Virus record (IMG/VR): IMGVR_UViG_3300036790_000806
Span: 1-25,780 of that record
Source of the DNA: a virus
Reading direction: 5' to 3' (one strand)
DNA: 25,780 nucleotides
Shown piece after piece: positions 16,916-24,451 of the stretch. The first letter of the stretch is position 1. Every line of letters starts with the position of its first letter. Made by a program: the position numbers and the translations under genes. The notes beneath the pieces are model-generated. The model was not told where the DNA came from. It made no database searches and was given only the letters and a program-made list of their open reading frames with translations.

Positions 16916-16950
16916 CTACGTCACTTCATCTACGGGGGGTATAGCTTGCT

Positions 16951-18528
16951 TTACGCCTGCACCTTCGCGTGATCGTAAATTGCGATGGCGTCGGCATTCT
17001 CGATAGCCGCCGTCGCGCGCATCGACAGAATGTAACTGGTACGGCGCAGGCGCGGCTCACGGAACGGCTCGATCTTGATCTCGCGGTGGATACCGAAGAT
17101 CAGATTCTGCAGGTTCGTCAGCATCACGAAGGTGCCGTCCGTATAGCCGGTCGATGAATACGTGAACGCCTGCGTCGTCGACATGTTGGGCATCTTCGCC
17201 ACCGGCACGTTGCGGATCGGGAGATCCACTGCGCCCGTGATGGCTTTGATGGCATCGGGAATTGCGATGGCGGCGATCGTATCGACGTAATCGAGATTCA
17301 GATCGTTCGCGAGGATCGCCCGCATCTGCGTTACGTCCTGCCGATATTTGATGGGGAGTGCCTTCAGCAGCTTCGTCATCTTCTTGCCCGGAGGCGCCGC
17401 GCCTGCCCAATACCGGTCGGTATCGGCCATTCCCTCGATCACATGCGCACCGTTGGCCTTGGCCAGCTTGTACCAACCGTCCCAGCGGTCGAGAATGCCG
17501 GTGTCGGCGACCGCCGTGTCGGCGAGCATGGCCGCCGTCTCGATCTCGTTGGCTGCCGAGCGCCCGATCATGCCGAGCAGGTGCTGTACGAATGCCTCGC
17601 CCTCGATGTTGTCTTCGAGGGTGTCATCGCCGATCGCGACGATTGCCAGCATTTCCTGCGCAGTGAGAAGGACCTGCGACGGACCCGACAGCGAGACCGT
17701 ATCACCCGGATCGACGCCCGGCGTTCCCTTGACAAGGACTTTGCTGCCGAGGCCGATCTTGTCGATTTTGTAGGTCGAGTTCGGCATCGTGACCGTGCGA
17801 CACATCTTCAGCACCGTTGAAAGATCGAAGATGTAGTCGATGAAATTACCCGCTTCTTCATTGGCGAGACCGTAGGTCCAGCCGCTCGAAGTGAGGGTGG
17901 CTTTCGTGAGCCGTTGTCCGTTGGACAGTTCCGAACGAGCTGAAAGAAACTTCGTGAATTCCGGAAACTTCATGTCACCTCCGCTGATTTGCGCGACGCT
18001 GCCGATCGACTTGTCGAGACGCCGGGAGCCGGTGGATGTCTTTTCGACTACGGCAATGCGGCCGTCGAGCGCCGCGACGGCTTTCATCAGCGGCTCCAAT
18101 TCCGCCTTCAGCGCCTTCGAGATGACTTCGCTGTCAGCGGCAGGCACCGGAGCGGGAGCCACTTCCTTTTTCTCGACGGAATCAGAAACGACGATCACCA
18201 TCGGCGCGTCGCTATCCGTTCCCGTACCGTCCGGTAGCTCCGTTACGGTCGATGTGGCGCTGGAAGTTGAGCTGTATGTGGAAGACGAATCGTAAGTCGT
18301 CGTCGCCTTCCGGATCGCTTCATAAACGGCGTCCTTGATAAACGCCGCCTTGGATTTCTTCTTCGGCCCTTCCGGAGCCTTTGTCTCTGCCATTGCGTCT
18401 TTCTCCTTTGGTTGGTTTTTAGGTGTGGACTTATAGAACAAAGCCACGGCTCCGGGGTTGGCCGGCTGTACGTCGTCGCCCCGAACAATCGAAAACTCGT
18501 CAAGTACCAGATTTCTGAGAATGCCCAT
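16951..18528 (-). CDS. Major capsid protein with N-terminal scaffold-like region (525 aa, or 480 aa from the inner start)
   Basis: Builds the icosahedral shell. Residues 1-45 carry a sequence (VLDEFSIVRG, then QPANPGAVALFYKS) that normally ends XkdF-type proteases. From Met46 a Ser/Thr-rich linker (~80-100) and a helix with heptad character (~131-175, EVISKALKAELEPLMKAVAA) look like a scaffolding region. From about residue 190 to the end lies the HK97-fold shell domain, with MCRTVTMPNSTYKI and late strands IHREIKIEPFREPRLRRTSY. Two starts have good ribosome binding sites: ATG 18526-18528 (AGGAGGTG, 11 bases before) and ATG 18391-18393 (AAAGGAG, 9 bases before). The inner start is the likelier main capsid start; the long form would carry the protease tail. 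Confidence 0.88.
   Translation of the reverse strand: MGILRNLVLDEFSIVRGDDVQPANPGAVALFYKSTPKNQPKEKDAMAETKAPEGPKKKSKAAFIKDAVYEAIRKATTTYDSSSTYSSTSSATSTVTELPDGTGTDSDAPMVIVVSDSVEKKEVAPAPVPAADSEVISKALKAELEPLMKAVAALDGRIAVVEKTSTGSRRLDKSIGSVAQISGGDMKFPEFTKFLSARSELSNGQRLTKATLTSSGWTYGLANEEAGNFIDYIFDLSTVLKMCRTVTMPNSTYKIDKIGLGSKVLVKGTPGVDPGDTVSLSGPSQVLLTAQEMLAIVAIGDDTLEDNIEGEAFVQHLLGMIGRSAANEIETAAMLADTAVADTGILDRWDGWYKLAKANGAHVIEGMADTDRYWAGAAPPGKKMTKLLKALPIKYRQDVTQMRAILANDLNLDYVDTIAAIAIPDAIKAITGAVDLPIRNVPVAKMPNMSTTQAFTYSSTGYTDGTFVMLTNLQNLIFGIHREIKIEPFREPRLRRTSYILSMRATAAIENADAIAIYDHAKVQA
18403..18409 (-). promoter_or_regulatory. Strong ribosome binding site for the inner capsid start
   Basis: AAAGGAG lies nine bases before the ATG at 18391-18393. 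The same AAAGGAG-N9-ATG arrangement precedes the tail tube gene and the small secreted protein gene, and a near copy precedes the chaperone. This supports translation of a 480-residue scaffold-capsid product starting MAETKAPEG. Confidence 0.7.
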
Positions 18529-18903
18529 TTACGCTTCCACCTCCTGCGCCCATCCGCCGATCGAGAAACCGCTGATGTCGCCGTTGCGCGCCGACTCTTT
18601 GAGTTCGTCGGAATTGAGCTTCACGCCGACATACCAGCGGAGCTTCATTCCGACGAAATGGAATGTCGATTCGACCAGGACACACGGCGCCGGTTCGCCG
18701 TCGTGGTTGTCCTGTATCGAGGCGGCGTTCGCGTAGTAGTCCTGTATGAATTGGTAAACGGCGGAGACCAACTCATCCTGCGGAACGGTGTCGCCCTGCA
18801 GATCCTCGATATCTGCCACCGAGGCATATCCCCAGATGATGCCCAGTTCATCGGATTTCCGGACAACCTCCATCCGGACGCGCACTTGCTTCGACTCAGC
18901 CAC
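18529..18903 (-). CDS. XkdF-like prohead protease, N-terminal domain (124 aa)
   Basis: GTG start at 18901-18903. The sequence matches the plan of the PBSX XkdF-type (Peptidase U35-like) prohead proteases: IIWGYASVADIEDLQGDTV (22-40), a His in SIQDNHDGEP (H67), the strand CVLVES (74-79) and the late motif GDISGFSIGGWAQEVE (108-123). These enzymes process scaffold and capsid proteins during head maturation. It is short for the family, because the usual C-terminal segment with a 'S.V....PAN' pattern is missing here. That segment appears immediately after the TAA stop, in the same frame, at the start of the next ORF. So the protease is either naturally divided, shortened, or joined by read-through. 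Confidence 0.8.
   Translation of the reverse strand: MAESKQVRVRMEVVRKSDELGIIWGYASVADIEDLQGDTVPQDELVSAVYQFIQDYYANAASIQDNHDGEPAPCVLVESTFHFVGMKLRWYVGVKLNSDELKESARNGDISGFSIGGWAQEVEA
18538..18545 (-). promoter_or_regulatory. Ribosome binding site for the outer capsid start
   Basis: AGGAGGTG, a full match to the anti-Shine-Dalgarno core, lies inside the end of the protease gene, 11 bases before ATG 18526-18528, which directly follows the protease TAA. It supports a second, longer capsid-frame product, at somewhat long spacing. Confidence 0.5.
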
Positions 18904-19099
18904 GGATCGACCCCTTTCCCGGCCCTGAGGGGCGTCCCAATTCGATTTGGGACACTTGCGAGGCAGTGGCGGGCGCGGAATCGCCCGGATCGCTTAAAAC
19001 GTCCCGTAGCCGTTTTGTTTCGCGAACATTTCGGCAAGGCTTTGTTCGGAGAACGCAACCGGCCAGAAATGATTCGGCGAAGACGGATGCTTTCTTCAT
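18896..19099 (-). CDS. Hypothetical basic small protein (67 aa), reading frame uncertain
   Basis: The ATG at 19097-19099 overlaps the previous TGA in ATGA fashion, so I prefer it to the ATG three codons earlier. The protein begins MKKASVFAESFLAG, becomes strongly basic (RNVRETKRLRDVL) and ends Gly/Pro/Ser-rich. The stop overlaps the protease GTG by 8 bases. Composition of the second half is not very protein-like. The alternative frame across 19000-19090 reads NHFWPVAFSEQSLAEMFAKQ, which looks more like a folded protein. I therefore treat the gene as probable but the frame as open. Confidence 0.45.
   Translation of the reverse strand: MKKASVFAESFLAGCVLRTKPCRNVRETKRLRDVLSDPGDSAPATASQVSQIELGRPSGPGKGSIRG
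18934..18953. repeat. Near-perfect 20-base palindrome
   Basis: GTCCCAA, six central bases TTCGAT, then TTGGGAC: all pairs match except one at the border of the centre. It lies inside the doubtful 67-residue ORF, 30 bases before the protease start. It could form a hairpin ahead of the protease ribosome entry region or be a protein site; chance is also possible. Confidence 0.4.
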
Positions 19100-19488
19100 G
19101 CCGCGCAAGCCTCCTCAAGCGACCGAGTGGTGAAACGGACCGTTTCGGCGTGCCACGGATCGGAAGCGGGAATCGCCCCGGCATCAAACAGGAACGCTCC
19201 CTTGGTCTTCAGGAAATTAAGCAGCTCGGCCACGACTGGCGATTCCATCAGTACGGCGGAGTGAAAAGGATCACCCACATGCCCGCGTTGTTTCAGCACG
19301 GGGAACGATCGCCCGGAGATCCGGATCATTCGAATCAACCCGTCAAACTCGATAAACGCAAGTCGCGGCGGCCGCGTGAGCGAAACGGAATCCAGCCCGA
19401 TCACGCTCTCGACCTCGACACGGCGGGCGCATCCCTCGAACTGCCCGAACTGATCGTTGCACTGGAACGTCACAGTGACGGATTTCAC
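19096..19488 (-). CDS. Hypothetical protein in head module (130 aa)
   Basis: GTG start at 19486-19488 overlaps the stop of the minor head protein gene (GTGA). The sequence is predicted mixed alpha/beta, with one CxxxxxxxxxC near the start (C9, C20) and a final helix LEEACAA. I do not recognise it. It might be a small head accessory protein given its place between the minor capsid protein and the prohead protease. The same frame continues open for 32 codons after its TGA with a protein-like sequence (see findings). Confidence 0.7.
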   Translation of the reverse strand: MKSVTVTFQCNDQFGQFEGCARRVEVESVIGLDSVSLTRPPRLAFIEFDGLIRMIRISGRSFPVLKQRGHVGDPFHSAVLMESPVVAELLNFLKTKGAFLFDAGAIPASDPWHAETVRFTTRSLEEACAA

Positions 19489-20393
19489 GCGCCCTCCCAG
19501 ATCTGATCGGGATCGATCTCGAAATCATCGCTGACAATAGGCGAGATCCAGCAATGGCAATTCACCAGCTCGTCTGCAGGCAGCGACGGGTCGAGCGGAT
19601 GATCCGCGCTGTAGCCGCCACAGTCGAATGCGTCCGCGATCCCGATCACAGCGCCGGAAAGATCGGCATGATCCTCGCGCGTATCCTGCCCCGTGACGTT
19701 CCACCGCTTATTCTCGACGCCGTTGCGCCGGTAGGTTTCAACCTGCGCAACCTCCGAAGCAATACCTGTCTCGGTAAGCGCGAACCTCTGCGCCTGCCAA
19801 TCCGTCTTGACGTCCAGGTCGCCGCGGAGCTGCTGGATGAAGTCGGCGTTATATGGATTGCGGCCGAGATCGTAAAACTGGTTCACAATCGTGTCGAAAA
19901 CCGAATCGATGTGATTGCGCGTGGCAAAGACGGCGGCGGATGTGCGATCGAGGAGCTTCTCGCGGATCTGCTCGTTCTTCAGCTCAAAGTCTGGCGCGCC
20001 CACGCCGATCTGCTGCAGAGCGAACTTCGCCGCCTCGTTGAATGTGTCAAACGACGTGCCCTCGACAATGGTTTTCGCCTGCTTGTCCACGTCGCCGAAG
20101 AAATCGAAGTTGGTGAGCAGGTTCGCGATGAAGGTCTTGTCCGAATCGGTCATCGCTTTGCGCAATGACCTGGCGAACGAATCGGCGGCGACCTCCAGTT
20201 GGATGTGACGCTGGATCTTCTTCCAGCCCTCATGCAGCGAGAGAAACGCAAACAGCGCATCGAGCCCATCCGACCAGTAGGAGACGACTTCTTTCTTCAG
20301 CGGAATCAGCGCCGCCGTGCGATTGAATCGCCGCGGCTGATTGACCCGCCTGATGACGGTGGCGAATGCGCTGTACGCCTGCACTTTTGTCAT
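19485..20393 (-). CDS. Phage head morphogenesis / minor capsid protein, Mu F / SPP1 gp7 type (302 aa)
   Basis: The N-terminal 200 residues are helical. The C-terminal third contains the family signature: NVTGQDTREDHADLSG, then HPLDPSLPADELVNCHCWIS, where the paired Cys-x-Cys close to the end is characteristic of Mu gpF/SPP1 gp7-like proteins. Members are incorporated in few copies in the prohead and affect DNA delivery. Position directly after the portal is the usual one. The acidic tail (DDFEIDPDQIWEGA) may contact the portal or scaffold. No fused toxin domain or ADP-ribosyltransferase motif is apparent, unlike in some relatives. Confidence 0.9.
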   Translation of the reverse strand: MTKVQAYSAFATVIRRVNQPRRFNRTAALIPLKKEVVSYWSDGLDALFAFLSLHEGWKKIQRHIQLEVAADSFARSLRKAMTDSDKTFIANLLTNFDFFGDVDKQAKTIVEGTSFDTFNEAAKFALQQIGVGAPDFELKNEQIREKLLDRTSAAVFATRNHIDSVFDTIVNQFYDLGRNPYNADFIQQLRGDLDVKTDWQAQRFALTETGIASEVAQVETYRRNGVENKRWNVTGQDTREDHADLSGAVIGIADAFDCGGYSADHPLDPSLPADELVNCHCWISPIVSDDFEIDPDQIWEGA

Positions 20394-21808
20394 CGAGCGC
20401 CCGCCATTTCGCGAATCTGCTTTTGCAGGCCGCCGAGATCGTCCGCCGTCGCCGTCGTCGCTGTCTTATAAGGCAGCACCTGTTCGGACCCGGCAATCGG
20501 TGGCAACTCGGGAAACCTCTTCGCCGCCACGGCGCCCGGAGTGACAACCTGATGCTCCAGATAGATCGCATCCACCTGCGCGTCCTGAAGGACGTCGTCC
20601 GTGTTATACGGCTCAAACTCGAAATGGAAGTCGCCGGGCGCCGTGTCGAATGCATCGACAATGAGGCGGTCTATGTGGCTCGTTACCTCGTTCCGGCCGG
20701 GCGTGACGACGGAGTCCTTGTACTCATCGTTCTGCTCGCCGCCATCCTTGCCGCCGAGCTTCCCCGTCTCGTGAATCCCCGCCTTCGAAGGAGGGACGCC
20801 GTGCGCCTGCAGAATCTCATCGCGGCAATCTGTGCGCAGGAGGCGGAATGAGCCTTCCTTTGCGTTGTCGCTGGTGAGCTTGTCGAACTTGATCGTTGCG
20901 CCGTCCGGCGTGCGAAGGACCAGCGTTTTATGCGACTTCCCCTTCAGGTGCCGCTTGAAATAGTCGCGGATTTTCTCGTCGGCGTCGTCATCCCACTCTC
21001 CGCTCAGCGTGACCGCATAATCCGGCACGGCATTGTTATTGAAGAAGTTCATATTGAACTCCGCCAGCAGGACCGAGATCACAATCGAATTCCAGGCGGG
21101 CATGATCGAGGGGATGCCGTAGTAGAGCGACCACGGGAAGTATTGGGTGAAGTGAGTGACGGAGGAAACGCCGTCCGCTCGCAGCGGATCGGTCGGCTTC
21201 AGATCGTCAAACTTTGCGGGATCGATGCCATATCGCCGAAAGTGCGCATATTCCCCGTTCTTTTGCTGAACGAAGCCCATATCGTCGAGGCGTATCCACA
21301 TCTCGGTGCTTGGAATGTGGGCAAACTCAGCCGGCCGCCCCGTCGCATCGGGAATGATTTCCATGTAGGCGTTGCCGATTGCCTCGTAATCGGTCCAGAC
21401 GTTCTCCATTCCCTTGGAGAAGCTGCGATCTTTGAAGGCGTGCTTCACCCACTCGACAATTTCCGCTCTCTTTGCCGTGCCCCCCGCGCCGGTGATTTTC
21501 CACGGCCCACCCGCGATGTCCTTCGCTTTTGCCCGGACGGCGCGGCAGTGATACGTGTTCAGCGACGTGGCGTAGGCGTAGAGGTAGAAATCGAATGGCC
21601 GCGCCGCGCACGTGACGCCGCCGAGCGTGACGCCGTACTTGTCTTTCAGGCGCTTGCTGCCGGTCGATGCCGAGGGCGCGTCGGAAAGGGCCTTGCCGAT
21701 CTCGAAATACTCGGACGGACCGGCGAGGCCGGCCAGCGCAAGCTGCCCGTTTACTTTCGCAATCGCTCCGGTGGAGGAATCGAGAACGAAGACGCGGGCG
21801 ACGCTCAT
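20390..21808 (-). CDS. Portal protein, PBSX family (472 aa)
   Basis: Portal proteins form the dodecameric ring at one head vertex through which DNA enters and leaves. The core of this ORF fits the PBSX/HK97-type family: an N-terminal wing with FDFYLYAYATSLNTYHCRAV (~72-91), a middle TDYEAIGNAYMEIIPD (~139-154) and the hallmark stretch YYGIPSIMPAWNSIVISVLL (229-248) followed by NFFNNNAVPDYAV. The C-terminal third holds the HGVPPSKAGI segment seen in the clip region of this family. Length is normal. It follows the zinc-ribbon-like gene by ATGA overlap and passes by the same overlap into the minor head protein gene. Confidence 0.92.
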   Translation of the reverse strand: MSVARVFVLDSSTGAIAKVNGQLALAGLAGPSEYFEIGKALSDAPSASTGSKRLKDKYGVTLGGVTCAARPFDFYLYAYATSLNTYHCRAVRAKAKDIAGGPWKITGAGGTAKRAEIVEWVKHAFKDRSFSKGMENVWTDYEAIGNAYMEIIPDATGRPAEFAHIPSTEMWIRLDDMGFVQQKNGEYAHFRRYGIDPAKFDDLKPTDPLRADGVSSVTHFTQYFPWSLYYGIPSIMPAWNSIVISVLLAEFNMNFFNNNAVPDYAVTLSGEWDDDADEKIRDYFKRHLKGKSHKTLVLRTPDGATIKFDKLTSDNAKEGSFRLLRTDCRDEILQAHGVPPSKAGIHETGKLGGKDGGEQNDEYKDSVVTPGRNEVTSHIDRLIVDAFDTAPGDFHFEFEPYNTDDVLQDAQVDAIYLEHQVVTPGAVAAKRFPELPPIAGSEQVLPYKTATTATADDLGGLQKQIREMAGAR

Positions 21809-22017
21809 CTGTACCTCTGATTGGTTCGCGGATTCGTATCAAGCTCTTCAGACTGTTTCGTCCGCATCGCCTGTTTACAACGCGAACAAGTTACTGCCGC
21901 AGCGCTCAGCGTCCATGTCGCACACCGCAGATTTACCGGGCGCGGATTACCCCCAGAGCACAATGCGGACACATCTCCGTTCGGGGCGACCAGCATTGCC
22001 ATGTGAACCGTCTTCAC
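21805..22017 (-). CDS. Zinc-ribbon-like microprotein (70 aa) between terminase and portal
   Basis: GTG start at 22015-22017 overlaps the terminase stop, and the TGA at 21805-21807 overlaps the portal ATG, so the gene exactly bridges the two. The protein has H5, C20 and a CxxC pair at C44/C47 (VTCSRCKQA), with an extra C32. This matches the general plan of widespread small phage and actinobacterial proteins with one His and three Cys that probably hold a zinc ion. The polar tail after residue 52 looks disordered. Function unknown; the double coupling makes it a real gene and suggests a role in, or timing with, head assembly or packaging. Confidence 0.75.
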   Translation of the reverse strand: MKTVHMAMLVAPNGDVSALCSGGNPRPVNLRCATWTLSAAAVTCSRCKQAMRTKQSEELDTNPRTNQRYR

Positions 22018-23483
22018 AGGATTCGCACCCGCCCCTTCTTCCCCTTCTTCCCTCTCAGCAGGCGGATCGCGCGCTCGACGGCATCCGGGCCGTCGTCATG
22101 GGAATCGCGGGAGCAGCCGAGCGCCTCGAATTCGTCCATGCACTTCTGAACGTCGGGCGTCCAGTACGAACTGCTCGCCGACGGGAAGTAAATTCGGCCC
22201 TGCTCGGCCATCGGCGCGAGTGTCGACATGCGCTTCAGCTTGTCGCTGCTGAGATCCTCGGCGGCGACGGCGGGAATCTGCAGATTGCTCTTCGCGCTTT
22301 CCTCATCCACAAGCTGCTTGAGCGCCGTCTGGTAAGCGATGGTCTCGATGCCGAACTTCCGGATACGCGGGAACTCGCGGCACGTCGCGATCACGAGCTG
22401 CACCTGCTGCTGGATCTTCAGCTTCTTCAGGACCATCCGCAGGATGTAATAGTTGCCGCCGCGCTCGCCGACGACGGCGACGGCCGTGTCGTCATTCTTC
22501 GCCTTGAGCCCGATCGCGGGATCGATCGCCGCGACCTCATCCAGTTCGCCTTCGACGTCTTCGTCGCGGAAGTACTTCCAGTTGTTATTGCTGAAAATCT
22601 GATCCTCTTCGTTCGCCGGGTTGTTTTGAAACTCGGTTTCGAAGTTGCGGGCGCCAATCTCTTTCTTTTTGGCTTCGAGCCGCGAGAGTGGCCAGCGTGC
22701 GGGCCATAGCGGCTTGCCGTCCTCCTGAATCGCCTTCCAGACGCGCGTGAAGAAAACATCGGTCTGCGCGAGAAGGCGGACCAGCACGGAGTCGTGATGC
22801 AGAATCGTGCCGATCATGAAGAACTTGCCGTCCGGCCCGACGATGTTCAGTACAACGCGCTTCAGCCAGCGCTCGAGCTTGTCGCGGCGATCCCGGCTCT
22901 CGACCAGCTCGTCATCTTCGATATCGTCGGCAATGACGAGATCGGGCCGGTATTGCTTGTAGCGCATGCCGCGCATGGACTGCCCGCGGCCGCGCCCAAC
23001 CACCTTGATACCGGTTGATGTGACGAACTCACTCTCGGCCCACTTGCGGTTACCGACAAGGTCGCCGAAGTCCTCGCGGATCAGCTCGTTTTCTTCCAGC
23101 TCCTGGCGGATGTCATCAACATTCTGCGCCGCGACCTGGTCGGCCTCGCGGATGATGACGACGAAGTGCCGGAGGCCGTAGCAGATCTGATGGAGCGGGA
23201 AGGCGAAACTGACGTGGGTGGACTTGGCATGCTCGCGGGGCGCGGCCGCAACCCCGCGATCATGCGCCTGCACCATCTCGATCAGCTCCTCATGGAACTC
23301 GGCGCCCTGAGCCGAGAAGTAAGGAGCCAGATAGTACCGGCAGAAGAAACTAAAATCGTGCCGCCCGCGCTCGATGCGCTCGGCCTTCGAAAGCTTGGAG
23401 CCGCCCACGCCGCCGACGAGCCGCGCCGCGCGCTGGCCGACTTCTTCGGAGGTGATCCCGCGGACTGGGGTACGCTTCTTCAT
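22014..23483 (-). CDS. terL: Phage terminase large subunit (489 aa)
   Basis: This is the ATP-driven DNA packaging motor and nuclease. Residues 81-89 (APREHAKST) form the Walker A loop, 182-192 (LVIADDIEDDE) the Walker B strand with its catalytic acid. The C-terminal RNase H-like nuclease has acidic residues in AAIDPAIG (D321), GIETIAYQ (E380) and SHDDGPDAVERA (D463/D464/D467). Length and motif order match the family whose C-terminal domain is known from archaeal phage psiM2 and many prophages. The segment SMRGMRYKQYRPD just before Walker B is typical. It begins by ATGA overlap with the coiled-coil gene and ends by GTGA overlap with a microprotein gene. All key residues appear intact. Confidence 0.95.
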   Translation of the reverse strand: MKKRTPVRGITSEEVGQRAARLVGGVGGSKLSKAERIERGRHDFSFFCRYYLAPYFSAQGAEFHEELIEMVQAHDRGVAAAPREHAKSTHVSFAFPLHQICYGLRHFVVIIREADQVAAQNVDDIRQELEENELIREDFGDLVGNRKWAESEFVTSTGIKVVGRGRGQSMRGMRYKQYRPDLVIADDIEDDELVESRDRRDKLERWLKRVVLNIVGPDGKFFMIGTILHHDSVLVRLLAQTDVFFTRVWKAIQEDGKPLWPARWPLSRLEAKKKEIGARNFETEFQNNPANEEDQIFSNNNWKYFRDEDVEGELDEVAAIDPAIGLKAKNDDTAVAVVGERGGNYYILRMVLKKLKIQQQVQLVIATCREFPRIRKFGIETIAYQTALKQLVDEESAKSNLQIPAVAAEDLSSDKLKRMSTLAPMAEQGRIYFPSASSSYWTPDVQKCMDEFEALGCSRDSHDDGPDAVERAIRLLRGKKGKKGRVRIL

Positions 23484-23800
23484 TTCGCGAACCTGTCCAT
23501 TGCCGGTCGCCGGGCCAGTTCGGCGCGGAGCGCGTCGATCGTATCGTTGTGCTGGTCGACAACCGTTTGCAGCCGCGCCGCCTCGGCATTCTTAATGCGG
23601 GTCAGCTCCGCGACCGGACCGGACGCGCCGCGGTATACGTCTGTGACGATCGGGTTCTCACCGGCGACCATTTCCCTGATGCACTGCAGCTCCGCTTCCG
23701 CATTGAGGTAGGCCTGCGCGAGCGGGCGAATACCATCCATCAGGTTGTCGGCGGGAACGCTGCCGTAAAGGATTTTCTGCGCGACTTCTTTCGATGTCAT
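23480..23800 (-). CDS. Hypothetical coiled-coil protein between terminase subunits (106 aa)
   Basis: ATG at 23798-23800 overlaps the previous stop (ATGA), and its own TGA overlaps the terminase start in the same way. The sequence is charged and mostly helical; the last 40 residues (LTRIKNAEAARLQTVVDQHN and onward) have a heptad pattern. No motif identifies it. Its tight coupling on both sides implies it is made in step with the terminase. It could be an accessory packaging factor, or the real small subunit if the upstream 171-residue protein is not. Confidence 0.65.
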   Translation of the reverse strand: MTSKEVAQKILYGSVPADNLMDGIRPLAQAYLNAEAELQCIREMVAGENPIVTDVYRGASGPVAELTRIKNAEAARLQTVVDQHNDTIDALRAELARRPAMDRFAK

Positions 23801-24312
23801 TGGCCGAACTTCTCCGCTACGGATTCAGCCGCCTGCCCGATCGCGGCCGCGTTTTCTTCCATTGCCAGTGCGAGGCCGGGGATCTGGCGCATCTCGATCA
23901 ACAGGAACTCAATCGCGTCGTTCAGCACTCGCGTGGCGACCTTATCGGCGTCGCGACCGGCGAAGTGCTCGCGGGCCAGCTCGGCGATCCGCTTGGCGAT
24001 CGCACCGAATGCGTAATACGTCTGGTTGTCGGCGGCGTCTTCGGTGATCAGCTTGAACAGCCGCTTCCGCGCCTCTTCCAGGTCCATCAGCAGGGTCTGG
24101 TTGATCGCGCGGCAGGTGTCCTCGAATTCGCGCAGCTTGGCATCGGCAAGAGCGCGGCGCTGACGCCAGTCGTTCTTCGTCTCCCACTCGTCCCACGTGG
24201 ACCCGGCGAATCCCGCATAGACCTTGCGGATCTCCGGCAGCGCCTTCGCCTTGGACCAGCCGCGGGCGTAGAAGCTGTAGACGAAATCGACCGCTTTGGC
24301 GTCGTATGCCAT
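23797..24312 (-). CDS. Candidate terminase small subunit (171 aa)
   Basis: The start is taken at ATG 24310-24312 because the sequence from MAYDAKAVDF onward is protein-like, while the 19 codons before it overlap the preceding ORF. Residues 1-50 look like a helix-turn-helix (ARGWSKAKALPEIRKVY, then WDEWETKNDWRQRRAL), followed by long helices to the end. This resembles DUF1804-type and other small terminase subunits, which bind the packaging site and form a ring. It ends with an ATGA overlap into a small coiled-coil gene that in turn overlaps the large terminase, the expected place for a small subunit. The fold call is by eye; a general DNA-binding accessory protein is the alternative. Confidence 0.5.
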   Translation of the reverse strand: MAYDAKAVDFVYSFYARGWSKAKALPEIRKVYAGFAGSTWDEWETKNDWRQRRALADAKLREFEDTCRAINQTLLMDLEEARKRLFKLITEDAADNQTYYAFGAIAKRIAELAREHFAGRDADKVATRVLNDAIEFLLIEMRQIPGLALAMEENAAAIGQAAESVAEKFGQ

Positions 24313-24319
24313 CGGGAGC

Positions 24320-24451
24320 TTATGCCTGAACCGTCCTGTCGTTGATGGAGCGGAGCATCTCCAGCTCAATGCGCGATCGCTCCAATACGAGCGTCCGTTT
24401 CACGCGCTGACATCTGCGCACGAAGAGCAGCTCACGCAGGTGGATGACCAG
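24320..24451 (-). CDS. Possible small overlapping ORF (up to 43 aa)
   Basis: Between the membrane-coiled-coil gene and the next gene an open frame ends at TAA 24320-24322. It has no ATG start that leaves a useful protein. A CTG at 24449-24451 has GGAG nine bases upstream and overlaps the previous gene by 20 bases; a GTG at 24419-24421 would give 33 residues. The product is basic and helical (RTLVLERSRIELEMLRSIN). It fills an otherwise empty 119-base interval, which argues mildly for coding. It may be only an open frame by chance. Confidence 0.3.
   Translation of the reverse strand: MVIHLRELLFVRRCQRVKRTLVLERSRIELEMLRSINDRTVQA

Noticed and set aside
18412-19506. Long plus-strand open frame (364 codons)
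   Set aside because: Lies opposite the protease and neighbouring small genes, with antisense-type composition and no recognisable motif.
20930-21820. Plus-strand open frame (296 codons) opposite the portal
   Set aside because: The portal on the minus strand is unmistakable; this frame is Arg/Val-rich without structure.
21612-22709. Long plus-strand open frame (365 codons) opposite terminase and portal
   Set aside because: It mirrors two certain genes on the minus strand, crosses their junction, and has an Arg/Leu/Ala-biased sequence typical of antisense frames in GC-rich DNA.
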